Below are positions 14,947 to 23,193 of a stretch of DNA of 39,017 nucleotides, one piece after another; within the stretch, counting starts at the first letter, position 1; each line of letters starts with the position of its first letter. The stretch is from the NCBI GenBank assembly GCA_035353335.1, contig DAOPZJ010000014.1:10546-49562 (forward strand), read 5' to 3'. Under the pieces are notes generated by a model. The model did not search any database, had not been told where the DNA came from, and saw only the letters and a program-made list of their open reading frames with translations. The position numbers and the translations under genes are program-made. The DNA comes from Oscillospiraceae bacterium (GTDB lineage Bacteria > Bacillota > Clostridia > Oscillospirales > JAKOTC01).

Positions 14947-17900
14947 ATGTTCTTAAAGTCCGTCGAGATGTTCGGCTTCAAGTCGTTCCCCGAACGCACA
15001 CGCCTTAGTTTTCGCCAAGGCGTGACTGTTGTGGTCGGGCCGAACGGCTGCGGCAAAAGCAACATCAGCGACGCGATCCGCTGGGTGTTCGGTGAACGCT
15101 CTTCTAAAGCGCTGCGCAGCAAAAAGATGGAGGACGTCATTTTTCTTGGTACCTCCGACCGCCCCGCTTCGGGACTTGCCGAAGTCTCCCTGACCCTTGA
15201 TAATTCCGATCGTTCGCTTGATCTCGACGAAGATGAGGTCTGCGTCACCCGCCGTATCTACCGCAGCGGCGAGACCGAGTACTTAATCAATAAAAAACCC
15301 GTCCGCCTTGCGGACTTATTAGAGATGTTCATGGATACCGGACTCGGGCGCGACGGCTATTCGCTGATCGGACAGGGCAAAATTGCGGAAGTCGTCTCGG
15401 CCAAGAGCGAGGAGCGCCGCGAGATTTTTGAGGAAGCCGCCGGTATCTCCAAACACCGTTTCCGCCGCGAAGAGGCCGAGCACAACCTCGAAAGGGCCGG
15501 TGAAAACCTCGTGCGCCTCACCGACATCGCGGGCGTTTTGGAAGCGCGCATCGAACCGCTTCGCATCGAGGCCGAGAAAGCCAAGCAATATCTGGCGCTC
15601 TCCGCCGAAAAGACCGGGCTTGAACTCGGCGTCTGGCTGAACACGATTCAAAAAAGCGAGGCCGCCGTCAAAAAATGCGAGGCCGACGAAGAGACCGCCA
15701 AAGCGCAGGCCGCCGAGAGCGAGATCGAGAGCCGAAAAGCCGAACAAGCCATTCAGGATGTCTTTAATGATTCCCAGACCTACATATTGAAAATCGATTC
15801 TCTGCGCCGCGAGACCGACACCCACAGCGCCGAGATTTCAGACTGCCGTTCCAAAATCGAGATTGCCAAGGGCGACAGCGCCCACCGTCAGTCCGATATC
15901 GCCCGTATTACCGGGCAGCAAAAGCAGCTCGAACAAACTATCGGTGACAGCGGCACATTCAAGGCCGAGAGCAAGAAACAGATCGAGGAAAAAGAAACCC
16001 AATGCAAAGCTCTTGAAAACGGTATTGCCGAAACCGAGGCTGCGATTGCTAAATTAAACTCCGAGACCGGAGGCGCGGAAAAGCGCTTTACCGAGCTGTT
16101 CGCCGAGATAGAGACCGCGTCCCAAAAGGTCAACGACCTCAAGATCGCACAGATACAACTCAAATCCAATATCGAACAAGCCGAACAGCGGCTTGCCGAA
16201 CACCGCGAGGCGCTTGATACGCGCACCCCGCAGCTGGCGGAAGCCCGCGAGGAAGCCAAGTTTCTGGCTGAGGACAGCGCCCGCATCACCGCCGACATCA
16301 CCAAATGCCGCAACAGCCGCGAAGGGCTCGTTTTAAAGCTCGAAAACCTGCGTGCCAAACAGGACGGCACCCGCGAAAGCATCGGCCGTCTGGAAGTCGA
16401 AATCGGACAAGCCCTGCATAAAGCACAGACCCTCGAAGAAATGGAACAACAGATGGAGGGTTACGGCGGCGCGGTCAAAGCGGTGCTCGAAAGCCGTTCT
16501 TTAAAGGGCATCTGCGGCGTTGTCGGGCGGCTGATCACAGTTCCCGAACAATACGCCACCGCAATTGAAATCGCCCTCGGCGGTGCTTTGCAGCACATGA
16601 TCACCGATGACGAACAGCAGGCCAAGTATGCAATCAACTTTTTAAAGCAGAATAATTTAGGCCGCGCCACCTTTTTACCGGTCAGCGCCGTCACGGGTGA
16701 TCTATTGCCCGAGGGCGAATTCATGGGCAAAAACGGGTATGTGGGCATCGGCGCGCAACTGATTCAATATGACATAAAATATACTGGTGTCATGCGCCGC
16801 CTGCTCGGCCGCACCGCTGTTTTCGAAGACCTTGACAGCGCGCTTGCCGCCGCAAAACAGAACGGTTACAAATACCGCATCGTCACGCTGGATGGACAGG
16901 TCGTCAACTCCGGCGGTTCCCTGACCGGCGGATCGCTCGGCAAAGGCAGCGGCGCGCTCTCACGCGGCAACCAGATCATGACGCTGCGCGAAACCGCAGC
17001 CAAATTCAAAAAGCAGAGCGACACGCTCAAATCAGACCTCGAAGCGCTTGCGCCGGAAGTCACCGCTGCCCAACGCGCGGTGGATACCCAAGCCGAGACC
17101 ATCACGGGGTTGTCCGAGGAAAAAGTGCGCATCGATCTCTCGCTCACCTCGGCACAGCGCCAACAGGACGAACTCTCCGAGCTGATCGCCAACAGCAAAG
17201 TCGCTGTCAAAAACCTCAACAAACAGCTCGAAACCGATAAAAAAGCCCTTATCTCTTCCGATTCCGCACTCGAGACGGCGTCCAAACACCTCGACGAAAA
17301 GACCGCCGAGAGCCGCGCGCTCTCCGAGGGCAGAACCGACTTTTTCACCCGCCGCGAGGCATTACTCGCTGAAATCGCCGATAAAAAGCTCAAAATCGCC
17401 GAGAACCGCAAGGACATCGGCATCCTTGAAAGCGGCATCGCAGTGGCGGGCGAGGACGTAAAAGCCAAGGCCGAACAGATCGCCGCGCTCGAATGCGAAA
17501 AGAGCGCCATTGAATCCGCTGAACAAACCGGTATTCAAACGATATCTGCACTTGACAAGCGAATTGCGGAGCTGACCGACAAAGTCAACGGCATCACCGA
17601 GCGCATCAACGCCACGATCGCCCTGCGCGAGACCACCGAGCGCCGCATGAGAGAGGCGCGTGAATCCGAACGGGCGATTATGACAAGGCGCGAAGCTCTT
17701 GTCGCCGAACAGGCCCGTTTGCAGGAGCGCCGATTGACCGCCCAGCGCGATTTCGATTCCACGGTTGCCCGACTGATGGACGAATATGGTCTGACCCGCT
17801 CCGAGGCCTCTAAAAAGGCCAGCCCGATTCAAAATTTGGGCGAAGCCAATAAAACACTTTCAAAGCTGCGCGAAAAAATCCGCGCGCTCGGCAGCGTCAA

Positions 17901-18522
17901 CACCGGCGCGGAACAGGAATACGCCGAGGTCAGCAAGCAGTATAACGATCTCAAAAAACAGATCGATGATATTGAAAAATCCCGCGAAAAATTGCGCAAT
18001 CTGATCACCGAATTGAACGCGACCATGACCGGGATGTTTGAAAAGACTTTTGCGGAAATAAATAAACAGTTCTCCGCTGTCTTTTCACAGCTGTTCGGCG
18101 GCGGACGCGCGGAATTGCTGCTCGAAGACCCCGGGCATGTGCTCGACTGCGGCATCGAGATCAAGGCTCAGCCGCCGGGCAAGAGCATCAAAAATCTTGA
18201 ACAACTCTCAGGCGGCGAGCAGTCGTTTTTGGCCATTGCCATTTATTTTGCGATTTTAAAAGTCAAACCGTCGCCGTTTTGCCTGCTCGACGAGATTGAA
18301 GCGGCTCTCGATGAAGTCAACGTCCGCCGTTTTGCTGAATATCTCGCGGCAATGTGCGGCAATACTCAATTTATCGTCATCACCCACCGCCGCGGCACAA
18401 TGGAGATCGCCGACACCCTCTACGGTGTCACGATGCGCCAGGCCGGACAGACCGGCGGTATCTCCAAAATCATCGAGCTCAACATCACCGACGTCGAGCA
18501 GAAGTTGGGCATCAAGATTTGA
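14947..18522 (+). CDS. smc: Chromosome segregation protein SMC
   Basis: Large ATPase that compacts and segregates the chromosome with ScpA/ScpB. The 1191-residue chain starts FLKSVEMFGFKSFPERT with Walker A GPNGCGKSN (31-39), a long coiled coil, a hinge at about 520-660 (GVVGRLITVPEQYATAIEIA), a second coiled coil, the ABC signature LSGGEQ (1087-1092) and Walker B FCLLDEIEAALDE (about 1110-1122). Full length and intact. GAAAGGA lies about 10 bases upstream of the ATG. It is followed by ftsY after 75 bases, the standard Bacillota order. Confidence 0.98.
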   Translation: MFLKSVEMFGFKSFPERTRLSFRQGVTVVVGPNGCGKSNISDAIRWVFGERSSKALRSKKMEDVIFLGTSDRPASGLAEVSLTLDNSDRSLDLDEDEVCVTRRIYRSGETEYLINKKPVRLADLLEMFMDTGLGRDGYSLIGQGKIAEVVSAKSEERREIFEEAAGISKHRFRREEAEHNLERAGENLVRLTDIAGVLEARIEPLRIEAEKAKQYLALSAEKTGLELGVWLNTIQKSEAAVKKCEADEETAKAQAAESEIESRKAEQAIQDVFNDSQTYILKIDSLRRETDTHSAEISDCRSKIEIAKGDSAHRQSDIARITGQQKQLEQTIGDSGTFKAESKKQIEEKETQCKALENGIAETEAAIAKLNSETGGAEKRFTELFAEIETASQKVNDLKIAQIQLKSNIEQAEQRLAEHREALDTRTPQLAEAREEAKFLAEDSARITADITKCRNSREGLVLKLENLRAKQDGTRESIGRLEVEIGQALHKAQTLEEMEQQMEGYGGAVKAVLESRSLKGICGVVGRLITVPEQYATAIEIALGGALQHMITDDEQQAKYAINFLKQNNLGRATFLPVSAVTGDLLPEGEFMGKNGYVGIGAQLIQYDIKYTGVMRRLLGRTAVFEDLDSALAAAKQNGYKYRIVTLDGQVVNSGGSLTGGSLGKGSGALSRGNQIMTLRETAAKFKKQSDTLKSDLEALAPEVTAAQRAVDTQAETITGLSEEKVRIDLSLTSAQRQQDELSELIANSKVAVKNLNKQLETDKKALISSDSALETASKHLDEKTAESRALSEGRTDFFTRREALLAEIADKKLKIAENRKDIGILESGIAVAGEDVKAKAEQIAALECEKSAIESAEQTGIQTISALDKRIAELTDKVNGITERINATIALRETTERRMREARESERAIMTRREALVAEQARLQERRLTAQRDFDSTVARLMDEYGLTRSEASKKASPIQNLGEANKTLSKLREKIRALGSVNTGAEQEYAEVSKQYNDLKKQIDDIEKSREKLRNLITELNATMTGMFEKTFAEINKQFSAVFSQLFGGGRAELLLEDPGHVLDCGIEIKAQPPGKSIKNLEQLSGGEQSFLAIAIYFAILKVKPSPFCLLDEIEAALDEVNVRRFAEYLAAMCGNTQFIVITHRRGTMEIADTLYGVTMRQAGQTGGISKIIELNITDVEQKLGIKI

Positions 18523-18597
18523 TTATTTATAAGGAACCGTCTTAACCGTTTCGATGTTTTTTTCGCTTCACCATTGCATCATAGAAAGGTATAAATC

Positions 18598-19488
18598 ATG
18601 GGACTCTTCTCCAATCTGAAAAAGACGCGCGAGTCGTTCGCGCAGAAGCTTGCGGCAGTCTTCGGCGCAAAAGCTGAGATCAACGACGAGCTTTACGAGG
18701 AACTTGAAGACGCGCTGATCACCGCCGACGTGGGTGCGGTCTGCGCCGCCAAAATCACCGATGAGCTCAGCCAAAAGGTACGCAAAGACCGCCTGAAAAC
18801 GCCCGATGAAGCGAAAACAGCGCTGCGTGAGATCATCGCGGACATGCTCTCGGGCAAAAACGATATGAAGCTGACTACTAAGCCGTCGGTCATCATGGTG
18901 ATCGGCGTCAACGGCGCGGGCAAGACGACCTCCATCGGCAAAATGGCGGCAAAATATCAGGCGCAGGGCAAAAAGGTCATCGTCGCGGCAGCAGACACTT
19001 TCCGCGCTGCGGCCATCGAACAACTCGAAGTATGGACGCAGCGCGCCGGGGTGCAGATCATCAAACAGCAGCAGGGCAGCGACCCTGCGGCGGTTCTTTT
19101 CGACGCCATTACGGCGACGACCGCCCGTGAAGCCGATATCTTAATCTGCGATACCGCAGGCCGTCTGCACAATAAAAAAGACCTGATGGACGAACTTGAA
19201 AAGATGGGGCGCATCGTAAAGACTCGCCTGCCGAACGCAGACGTCGAAACGCTGCTTGTCCTCGACGGCGTGACCGGCCAAAACGCGGTCAATCAGGCGC
19301 GTGAATTTTCCAAAACCAACGAGATTACCGGCATCGTGCTGACCAAACTCGACGGAACCGCAAAGGGCGGAATCGTGATCCCGATCCGCGCCGAACTCGG
19401 TCTTCCCGTCAAGTTTATCGGCGTCGGCGAAAAAATCGAGGATCTTCGCGAATTCGACCCCGCCGAGTTCGCCGCAGCGTTGTTATGA
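18598..19488 (+). CDS. ftsY: Signal recognition particle receptor FtsY
   Basis: SRP receptor GTPase that delivers ribosomes to the Sec translocon. The 296-residue protein is a bare NG core with no long acidic A domain: a four-helix N region, then GVNGAGKTT (103-111), DTFRAAAIEQL, DTAGR (185-189), TKLDGTAKGG (249-258) and GVGE (275-278). This short form is usual in Clostridia. GAAAGG is 8-9 bases before the ATG. Its stop overlaps the rdgB start as ATGA. Confidence 0.97.
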   Translation: MGLFSNLKKTRESFAQKLAAVFGAKAEINDELYEELEDALITADVGAVCAAKITDELSQKVRKDRLKTPDEAKTALREIIADMLSGKNDMKLTTKPSVIMVIGVNGAGKTTSIGKMAAKYQAQGKKVIVAAADTFRAAAIEQLEVWTQRAGVQIIKQQQGSDPAAVLFDAITATTAREADILICDTAGRLHNKKDLMDELEKMGRIVKTRLPNADVETLLVLDGVTGQNAVNQAREFSKTNEITGIVLTKLDGTAKGGIVIPIRAELGLPVKFIGVGEKIEDLREFDPAEFAAALL

Positions 19489-20066
19489 GAATATACCTCG
19501 CAACCGGAAACCCCGGCAAAGCCCGTGAATTTGCCGATCTGTTCGCCGCATATGATATTGAGATCGCCGTTCCGGAAATTATGCCCGATGTTGACGAAAA
19601 CGGTGCGACTTTCGCCGAAAACGCCCGAATCAAAGCTCAAGCCCTTTTTGATCTCATCGGTGAAAACGTGATCGCCGACGACAGCGGACTCTGTGTCGAC
19701 GCGCTCGAGGGCAGACCGGGGATCTATTCCGCCCGTTATGCAAAACCCGGCAAACGGCGTTTAAAAATACTTGAAGAATTGAAAGACGTTCCGCCGGAAA
19801 AGCGAACCGCGCGTTTTATCTGCGCCTTGTGCTTCATTGAAAAGAGTGGTAAAATGACAATATGTGAAGGTGCCTGCGAGGGACATATCATCGACCGCTC
19901 CCGCGGCACGAACGGTTTCGGCTACGACCCGATATTTCAACCTATTGAATTTGATAAGACTTTTGCCGAATTGAGCCGGGACGAAAAAAACCAAATCAGC
20001 CACCGTGCCGCTTCCGTCAGAAAATTAATGGACAAATGCGCCAGAACCGGGGAGGTAATAGGATGA
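19485..20066 (+). CDS. rdgB: XTP/dITP pyrophosphatase (RdgB/HAM1)
   Basis: Hydrolyses deaminated purine triphosphates such as dITP and XTP to keep them out of DNA and RNA. The 193-residue protein has ATGNPGKAREFADLF (residues 6-20), the catalytic ENAR-KA and DDSGLCVDALEGRPGIYSAR, and GTNGFGYDPIF near the C-terminus, all diagnostic. Both ends overlap neighbours by four bases (ftsY stop, yhbY start), showing tight translational coupling. Confidence 0.96.
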   Translation: MRIYLATGNPGKAREFADLFAAYDIEIAVPEIMPDVDENGATFAENARIKAQALFDLIGENVIADDSGLCVDALEGRPGIYSARYAKPGKRRLKILEELKDVPPEKRTARFICALCFIEKSGKMTICEGACEGHIIDRSRGTNGFGYDPIFQPIEFDKTFAELSRDEKNQISHRAASVRKLMDKCARTGEVIG

Positions 20067-20332
20067 ATTCCAAAGAACGCGCGCAGCTGCGGGCTGCGGC
20101 AAACACCATCGAGACCATTTTGCAGATCGGCAAGGGCGGCATTGTCGAAAACGTGGTCACGCAGGTCAACGACGCGCTTGAAGCGCGCGAATTGATCAAG
20201 GGCTGCGTGCTCGAGACCGGCCCGCTTACGGCAGCGGAGGCGGCATCCGTCCTGGCGGAAAAGACAAACTCCGAGGTCATTCAGGTCATCGGCCGCCGGT
20301 TTGTTTTATACCGTAAGAAAAAGGACAAATGA
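20063..20332 (+). CDS. yhbY: YhbY-type CRM-domain RNA-binding protein
   Basis: An 89-residue single CRM-domain protein (SKERAQLRAAANTIETILQI, GKGG, then VIQVIGRRFVLYRKKK). Family members bind pre-50S ribosomal particles. The ATG at 20063 is preceded by GGGGAGGT at 20049-20056 and overlaps the rdgB stop as ATGA; earlier in-frame starts lie inside rdgB. It is followed directly by nadD, a common Bacillota order. Confidence 0.93.
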   Translation: MNSKERAQLRAAANTIETILQIGKGGIVENVVTQVNDALEARELIKGCVLETGPLTAAEAASVLAEKTNSEVIQVIGRRFVLYRKKKDK

Positions 20333-20333
20333 G

Positions 20334-20948
20334 ATGTCGGGAACCGGAATTTTCGGCGGCAGCTTCGACCCGGTTCACGAAGGACACCGCAAACTTGCGC
20401 TTGTAGCGGTCAAAGAACTCGGTCTTGACCGTTTAATCGTGCTTCCGGCGGCAAACTCCCCCTTCAAAGTCGGTCAAAAACATGCATCCGATGCAGACCG
20501 CCTTGCCATGTGCAAACTGGCTTTTGCCGATCACCCCCAAATCGAAGTCAGCGACCTCGAACTTGTGCGCGGCGGCGTGAGTTATACCTATTTGACTTTA
20601 AAAGAGTTCGCGAATCCGGGCAAAAAATTATACTTATTGACCGGTGCCGACGCGTTTTTAACGGTTCAAGATTGGAAATACGCTCCGCTGATCGCGCAGG
20701 ATGTTTTTTTCGTCGGCGTCTGCAGGAGCGGCGATGAACAGGAAAATTTGAAAAAACATGCCGATTTTCTTCAGGCGCTCGGCTTTTCGGTCCGCTTAAT
20801 GCCGTTCGAGCCGCTTGTGCTGAGCTCCACCGAAATCCGCGGCCGCTTGAAAAACGGCCTTTCAACCGAAGGACTTCTGCTGCCCTCGGTTCGGGAATAT
20901 ATCTTTACTCACGGTCTTTACGGTATTACTGAAACGCATATTACATAA
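20334..20948 (+). CDS. nadD: Nicotinate-nucleotide adenylyltransferase NadD
   Basis: Makes nicotinate adenine dinucleotide in NAD synthesis. The 204-residue protein has GIFGGSFDPVHEGHRKLA with the GSFDPxHxGH nucleotidyltransferase motif, and LSSTEIRGRL near the C-terminus. The ATG at 20334 has AAGGA about 9 bases upstream and follows the yhbY stop by one base; an in-frame ATG at 20301 lies inside yhbY. In many Bacillota yqeK and rsfS follow, but here the operon ends. The next 110 bases (20949-21058) hold only the ribosome site of the next gene and no convincing terminator. Confidence 0.95.
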   Translation: MSGTGIFGGSFDPVHEGHRKLALVAVKELGLDRLIVLPAANSPFKVGQKHASDADRLAMCKLAFADHPQIEVSDLELVRGGVSYTYLTLKEFANPGKKLYLLTGADAFLTVQDWKYAPLIAQDVFFVGVCRSGDEQENLKKHADFLQALGFSVRLMPFEPLVLSSTEIRGRLKNGLSTEGLLLPSVREYIFTHGLYGITETHIT

Positions 20949-21058
20949 AACAATCTTTATATGAAAGAACATCCGCTTTCTTTCAGCCCTATCATGATGA
21001 AGTTCCGTTTCATTTAATTGGATCATCCGGATAAAACGATGAAAGGATGGCAATTATT

Positions 21059-21625
21059 ATGGCAGCATATTTAAACAATTGTCCCGTCTGCGGAGGGAAA
21101 ACCCGTCTTGCCGTGACAACAGCCGCCCGAGAGGCGTTTTACTGCGAGTGCCCGGAATGCGATAAATCCACCGACGAATTCCTCACCGAGGAAGAAGCCG
21201 TCAATGCCTGGAACAACAGTGCCGCCGCGGATTTAAAAGACACCGATGAACGCATTCTTCTTTCGGTAGTGATGAGACCCGTCAAGACCTGGATTTCCAC
21301 GTTCGAACGAATCTTCACGCTGCTGCTCGGACCTGTTCTGATCTGTTTTTTATTACTATCTTTTAATTTTAACCTTCCCGTTCTGATGTGGCTGATGTTT
21401 TCCATTATTCTGATTCTATGGCTTTGTTCAGGCATTCCGCTTTATATCAGGTTTGCCGGGAAACGGAATCGGTTATTAAAACATATTCCGATTAAAAGCC
21501 GCTCCGTCAACCGTCTTGCCGTTGTTCTTGGCTATGTTTCCGCTGTCTTTACCCATGCGGTGCTTTTCATATTCGTATTTTGGCCGATCATTGCTGTTTG
21601 CCGACAGCAAAGCATCTTGAAATAA
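21059..21625 (+). CDS. Zinc-ribbon membrane protein, Lar-like N-terminus (copy 1)
   Basis: A 188-residue protein of unknown function. Residues 1-55 form a zinc ribbon with CPVC (C8, C11) and CPEC (C31, C34), followed by STDEFLTEEEAVNAWNN. That spacing and the EEA-x-WN ending resemble the restriction-alleviation (Lar) zinc-ribbon family. The rest has about three hydrophobic segments (roughly 75-100, 105-130 and 155-178), so it is membrane embedded with the ribbon probably cytoplasmic. I use the ATG at 21059 since the in-frame ATG at 21047 overlaps its own GAAAGGA site. A paralogue follows 88 bases downstream. No function should be assumed from the Lar likeness. Confidence 0.75.
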   Translation: MAAYLNNCPVCGGKTRLAVTTAAREAFYCECPECDKSTDEFLTEEEAVNAWNNSAAADLKDTDERILLSVVMRPVKTWISTFERIFTLLLGPVLICFLLLSFNFNLPVLMWLMFSIILILWLCSGIPLYIRFAGKRNRLLKHIPIKSRSVNRLAVVLGYVSAVFTHAVLFIFVFWPIIAVCRQQSILK

Positions 21626-21713
21626 TGCTTTGATGCGGGCTTTATTCGGCGATAAAAACATTTTCCCGCCATATTCATCCACATTCTTCCACCTGGAGAG
21701 AAAGGAGAATACC

Positions 21714-22304
21714 ATGCCCGTTTACATAAATGAATGCCCCATCTGCGGAGGCAGGGCCGAACTATCCCGTGCCAACGAGGACCGTAACGGGTGCAAAGCG
21801 CTTGATGCCTATTTTTGCGAATGCCCGGCCTGCGGTAAATCCACCGACGAATTTTTGACTGAAGAGGAAGCCGTAAATATTTGGAATAACAGTCGATCAA
21901 CCGATTTAAGAGATACCGGTGAGCGCATTGTCCGCTCGGCAGTTGTAAAACCGCTTTTGGTCTTCCTCCACACGTTTTTACGTGTTTTGCTGCTTTTAGT
22001 CGGTCCTGTTCTGCTGTTTTTCCTCGTGTTTTCCGCCAATTACGATATTGCGTGGTGGCTCTGGGTGACATACGGAATCATCTTGCTGATATGGCTCGGC
22101 TTCGGCATCCCGGCGTATGTTAAATTCGCCGGACAGCGCAATCGTCTGATTCGGCATATTCCGAAAGAGAAGCGCCCGATGAACCGCCTTGCGATTATGA
22201 TGGGTGATTTCGCCGCAGTCATTGCGCACCAATTGATATTTTTATATATTCTCATGCCCATTGCCGTCGTCAATCAAAATGTCGGGCATATTCCTTTCAA
22301 GTAA
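21714..22304 (+). CDS. Zinc-ribbon membrane protein, Lar-like N-terminus (copy 2)
   Basis: A 196-residue paralogue of the preceding gene, with about half of positions identical by eye. The ribbon uses CPIC (C8, C11) and CPAC (C37, C40) with a longer loop between, then STDEFLTEEEAVNIWNN. Three hydrophobic segments follow with matching charged turns (for example KFAGQRNRLIRHIPKEKRP against RFAGKRNRLLKHIPIKSR in copy 1). AAAGGAG at 21701-21707 is 6 bases before the ATG. The DNA has diverged, so the duplication is not recent. The stop is 9 bases from a terminator facing the other way. Confidence 0.75.
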   Translation: MPVYINECPICGGRAELSRANEDRNGCKALDAYFCECPACGKSTDEFLTEEEAVNIWNNSRSTDLRDTGERIVRSAVVKPLLVFLHTFLRVLLLLVGPVLLFFLVFSANYDIAWWLWVTYGIILLIWLGFGIPAYVKFAGQRNRLIRHIPKEKRPMNRLAIMMGDFAAVIAHQLIFLYILMPIAVVNQNVGHIPFK

Positions 22305-22330
22305 AAAACAAAACCCCCGCACCGGGGGGT
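22302..22330 (-). terminator. Terminator of the pduL-like gene
   Basis: On the minus strand a CCCCC/GGGGG stem (22314-22318 with 22324-22328) is followed by TTTTGTTTTTT, at about 60 bases beyond the pduL stop. On the plus strand the bases after the stem are not U-rich, so it works mainly for the minus-strand gene. Confidence 0.85.
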
Positions 22331-22390
22331 CGGGAATTGTCAATCTGTGCAAAGTTGAAAGATCCGGGGCCGGGCAATGTACGTAAACTT

Positions 22391-22960
22391 TTATTTAACG
22401 ATCTCGCCCCAGACTTCACCGGACGCACCGGCGGCGTTTGCCTCGTCGGTGTCGATATGCATCGCGGCATTGAAGCTGTCGCGGACGCGGATGACGACAT
22501 CACCGAGAACGAGAGAACGGTCTTTCGTGTCTATTTTGACCGAGACGATCTGTTTGTTCTCCACACCGGCGGCTTTGGCATTTTCTGAGTTCAAATGGAT
22601 GTGGCGTTTTGCCGCAATCACGCCCTCTTTGAGATCGAGTTCGCCGGCAGGTCCGACCAGTTTACATCCGGGGGTCCCTGCGGTGTCGCCCGATTCGCGC
22701 ACCGGAGCGGCGATGCCGACGGTTCTGGCGTCGGTCAGCGAGAGCTCTACCTGAGTGGCGGTGCGGCAGGGCCCGAGAATCGTGATGCCCTTGATGGTGT
22801 TTTTCGGGCCGACGACGTCAAGGCGCTCCTCACAGGCATATTCGCCCGGTTGGGAGAGGTTTTTCTTTATGGTGAGCTCATGGCCCGTTCCGAACAGGGT
22901 CTCAAGCGCTTCTTTGGTGACGTGGATGTGGCGGGCGGAGGTTTCGACGAGGACTTTCAT
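22391..22960 (-). CDS. pduL: PduL-type phosphate propanoyl/acetyl-transferase
   Basis: Transfers an acyl group between CoA and phosphate, giving acetyl- or propionyl-phosphate for ATP production by acetate kinase. The 189-residue protein has the two zinc-binding histidine motifs SARHIHV (H11, H13) and AKRHIHL (H120, H122), plus AAMHIDTDEANAAG near the end, and two similar PduL domains. It lacks the N-terminal extension that directs PduL into microcompartments, and no shell genes are nearby, so it probably acts as a general phosphotransacetylase in the cytoplasm. It has its own promoter and terminator. GAAAGG at 22972-22977 is the ribosome site, about 11 bases from the ATG. Confidence 0.92.
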   Translation of the reverse strand: MKVLVETSARHIHVTKEALETLFGTGHELTIKKNLSQPGEYACEERLDVVGPKNTIKGITILGPCRTATQVELSLTDARTVGIAAPVRESGDTAGTPGCKLVGPAGELDLKEGVIAAKRHIHLNSENAKAAGVENKQIVSVKIDTKDRSLVLGDVVIRVRDSFNAAMHIDTDEANAAGASGEVWGEIVK

Positions 22961-23000
22961 AGTAAAAACGACCTTTCATCGTAAATTCTTTTGTGCCGAC

Positions 23001-23029
23001 ATTATATCACATTCCGGCCCAAAGTGCAA
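23001..23029 (-). promoter_or_regulatory. Promoter of the pduL-like gene
   Basis: On the minus strand TTGCAC (23029-23024), a 17-base spacer and TATAAT (23006-23001). It is back to back with the plus-strand promoter at 23046, with the two -35 boxes 16 bases apart. Confidence 0.8.
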
Positions 23030-23045
23030 CGCCAGCCCTTCTCAC

Positions 23046-23074
23046 TTGACATTTTCCGACGGTTTGGATAAAAT
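23046..23074 (+). promoter_or_regulatory. Promoter of the GH2-epsG pair
   Basis: TTGACA (23046-23051), a 17-base spacer and TAAAAT (23069-23074). The leader to the GH2 start is about 110 bases and shows no clear structure. Confidence 0.82.
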
Positions 23075-23193
23075 AAAATCATCTGATCCGGAGGGTAACA
23101 GGTTTAAAAATAAAATTTTAACCTTGAGTTTGACCCTTTTGCCAAATCAAAAAGGACCAAACACCCCGGAATGTGCAAAAGGATGGACTAACT

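Noticed and set aside
21059..22304. Anti-restriction or phage defence island
   Set aside because: The Lar likeness is confined to a short zinc ribbon and no defence or phage genes are next to the pair.
22391..22960. Part of a bacterial microcompartment locus, because PduL is present
   Set aside because: No shell protein, aldehyde dehydrogenase or encapsulation peptide is seen, and PduL is often used outside compartments.
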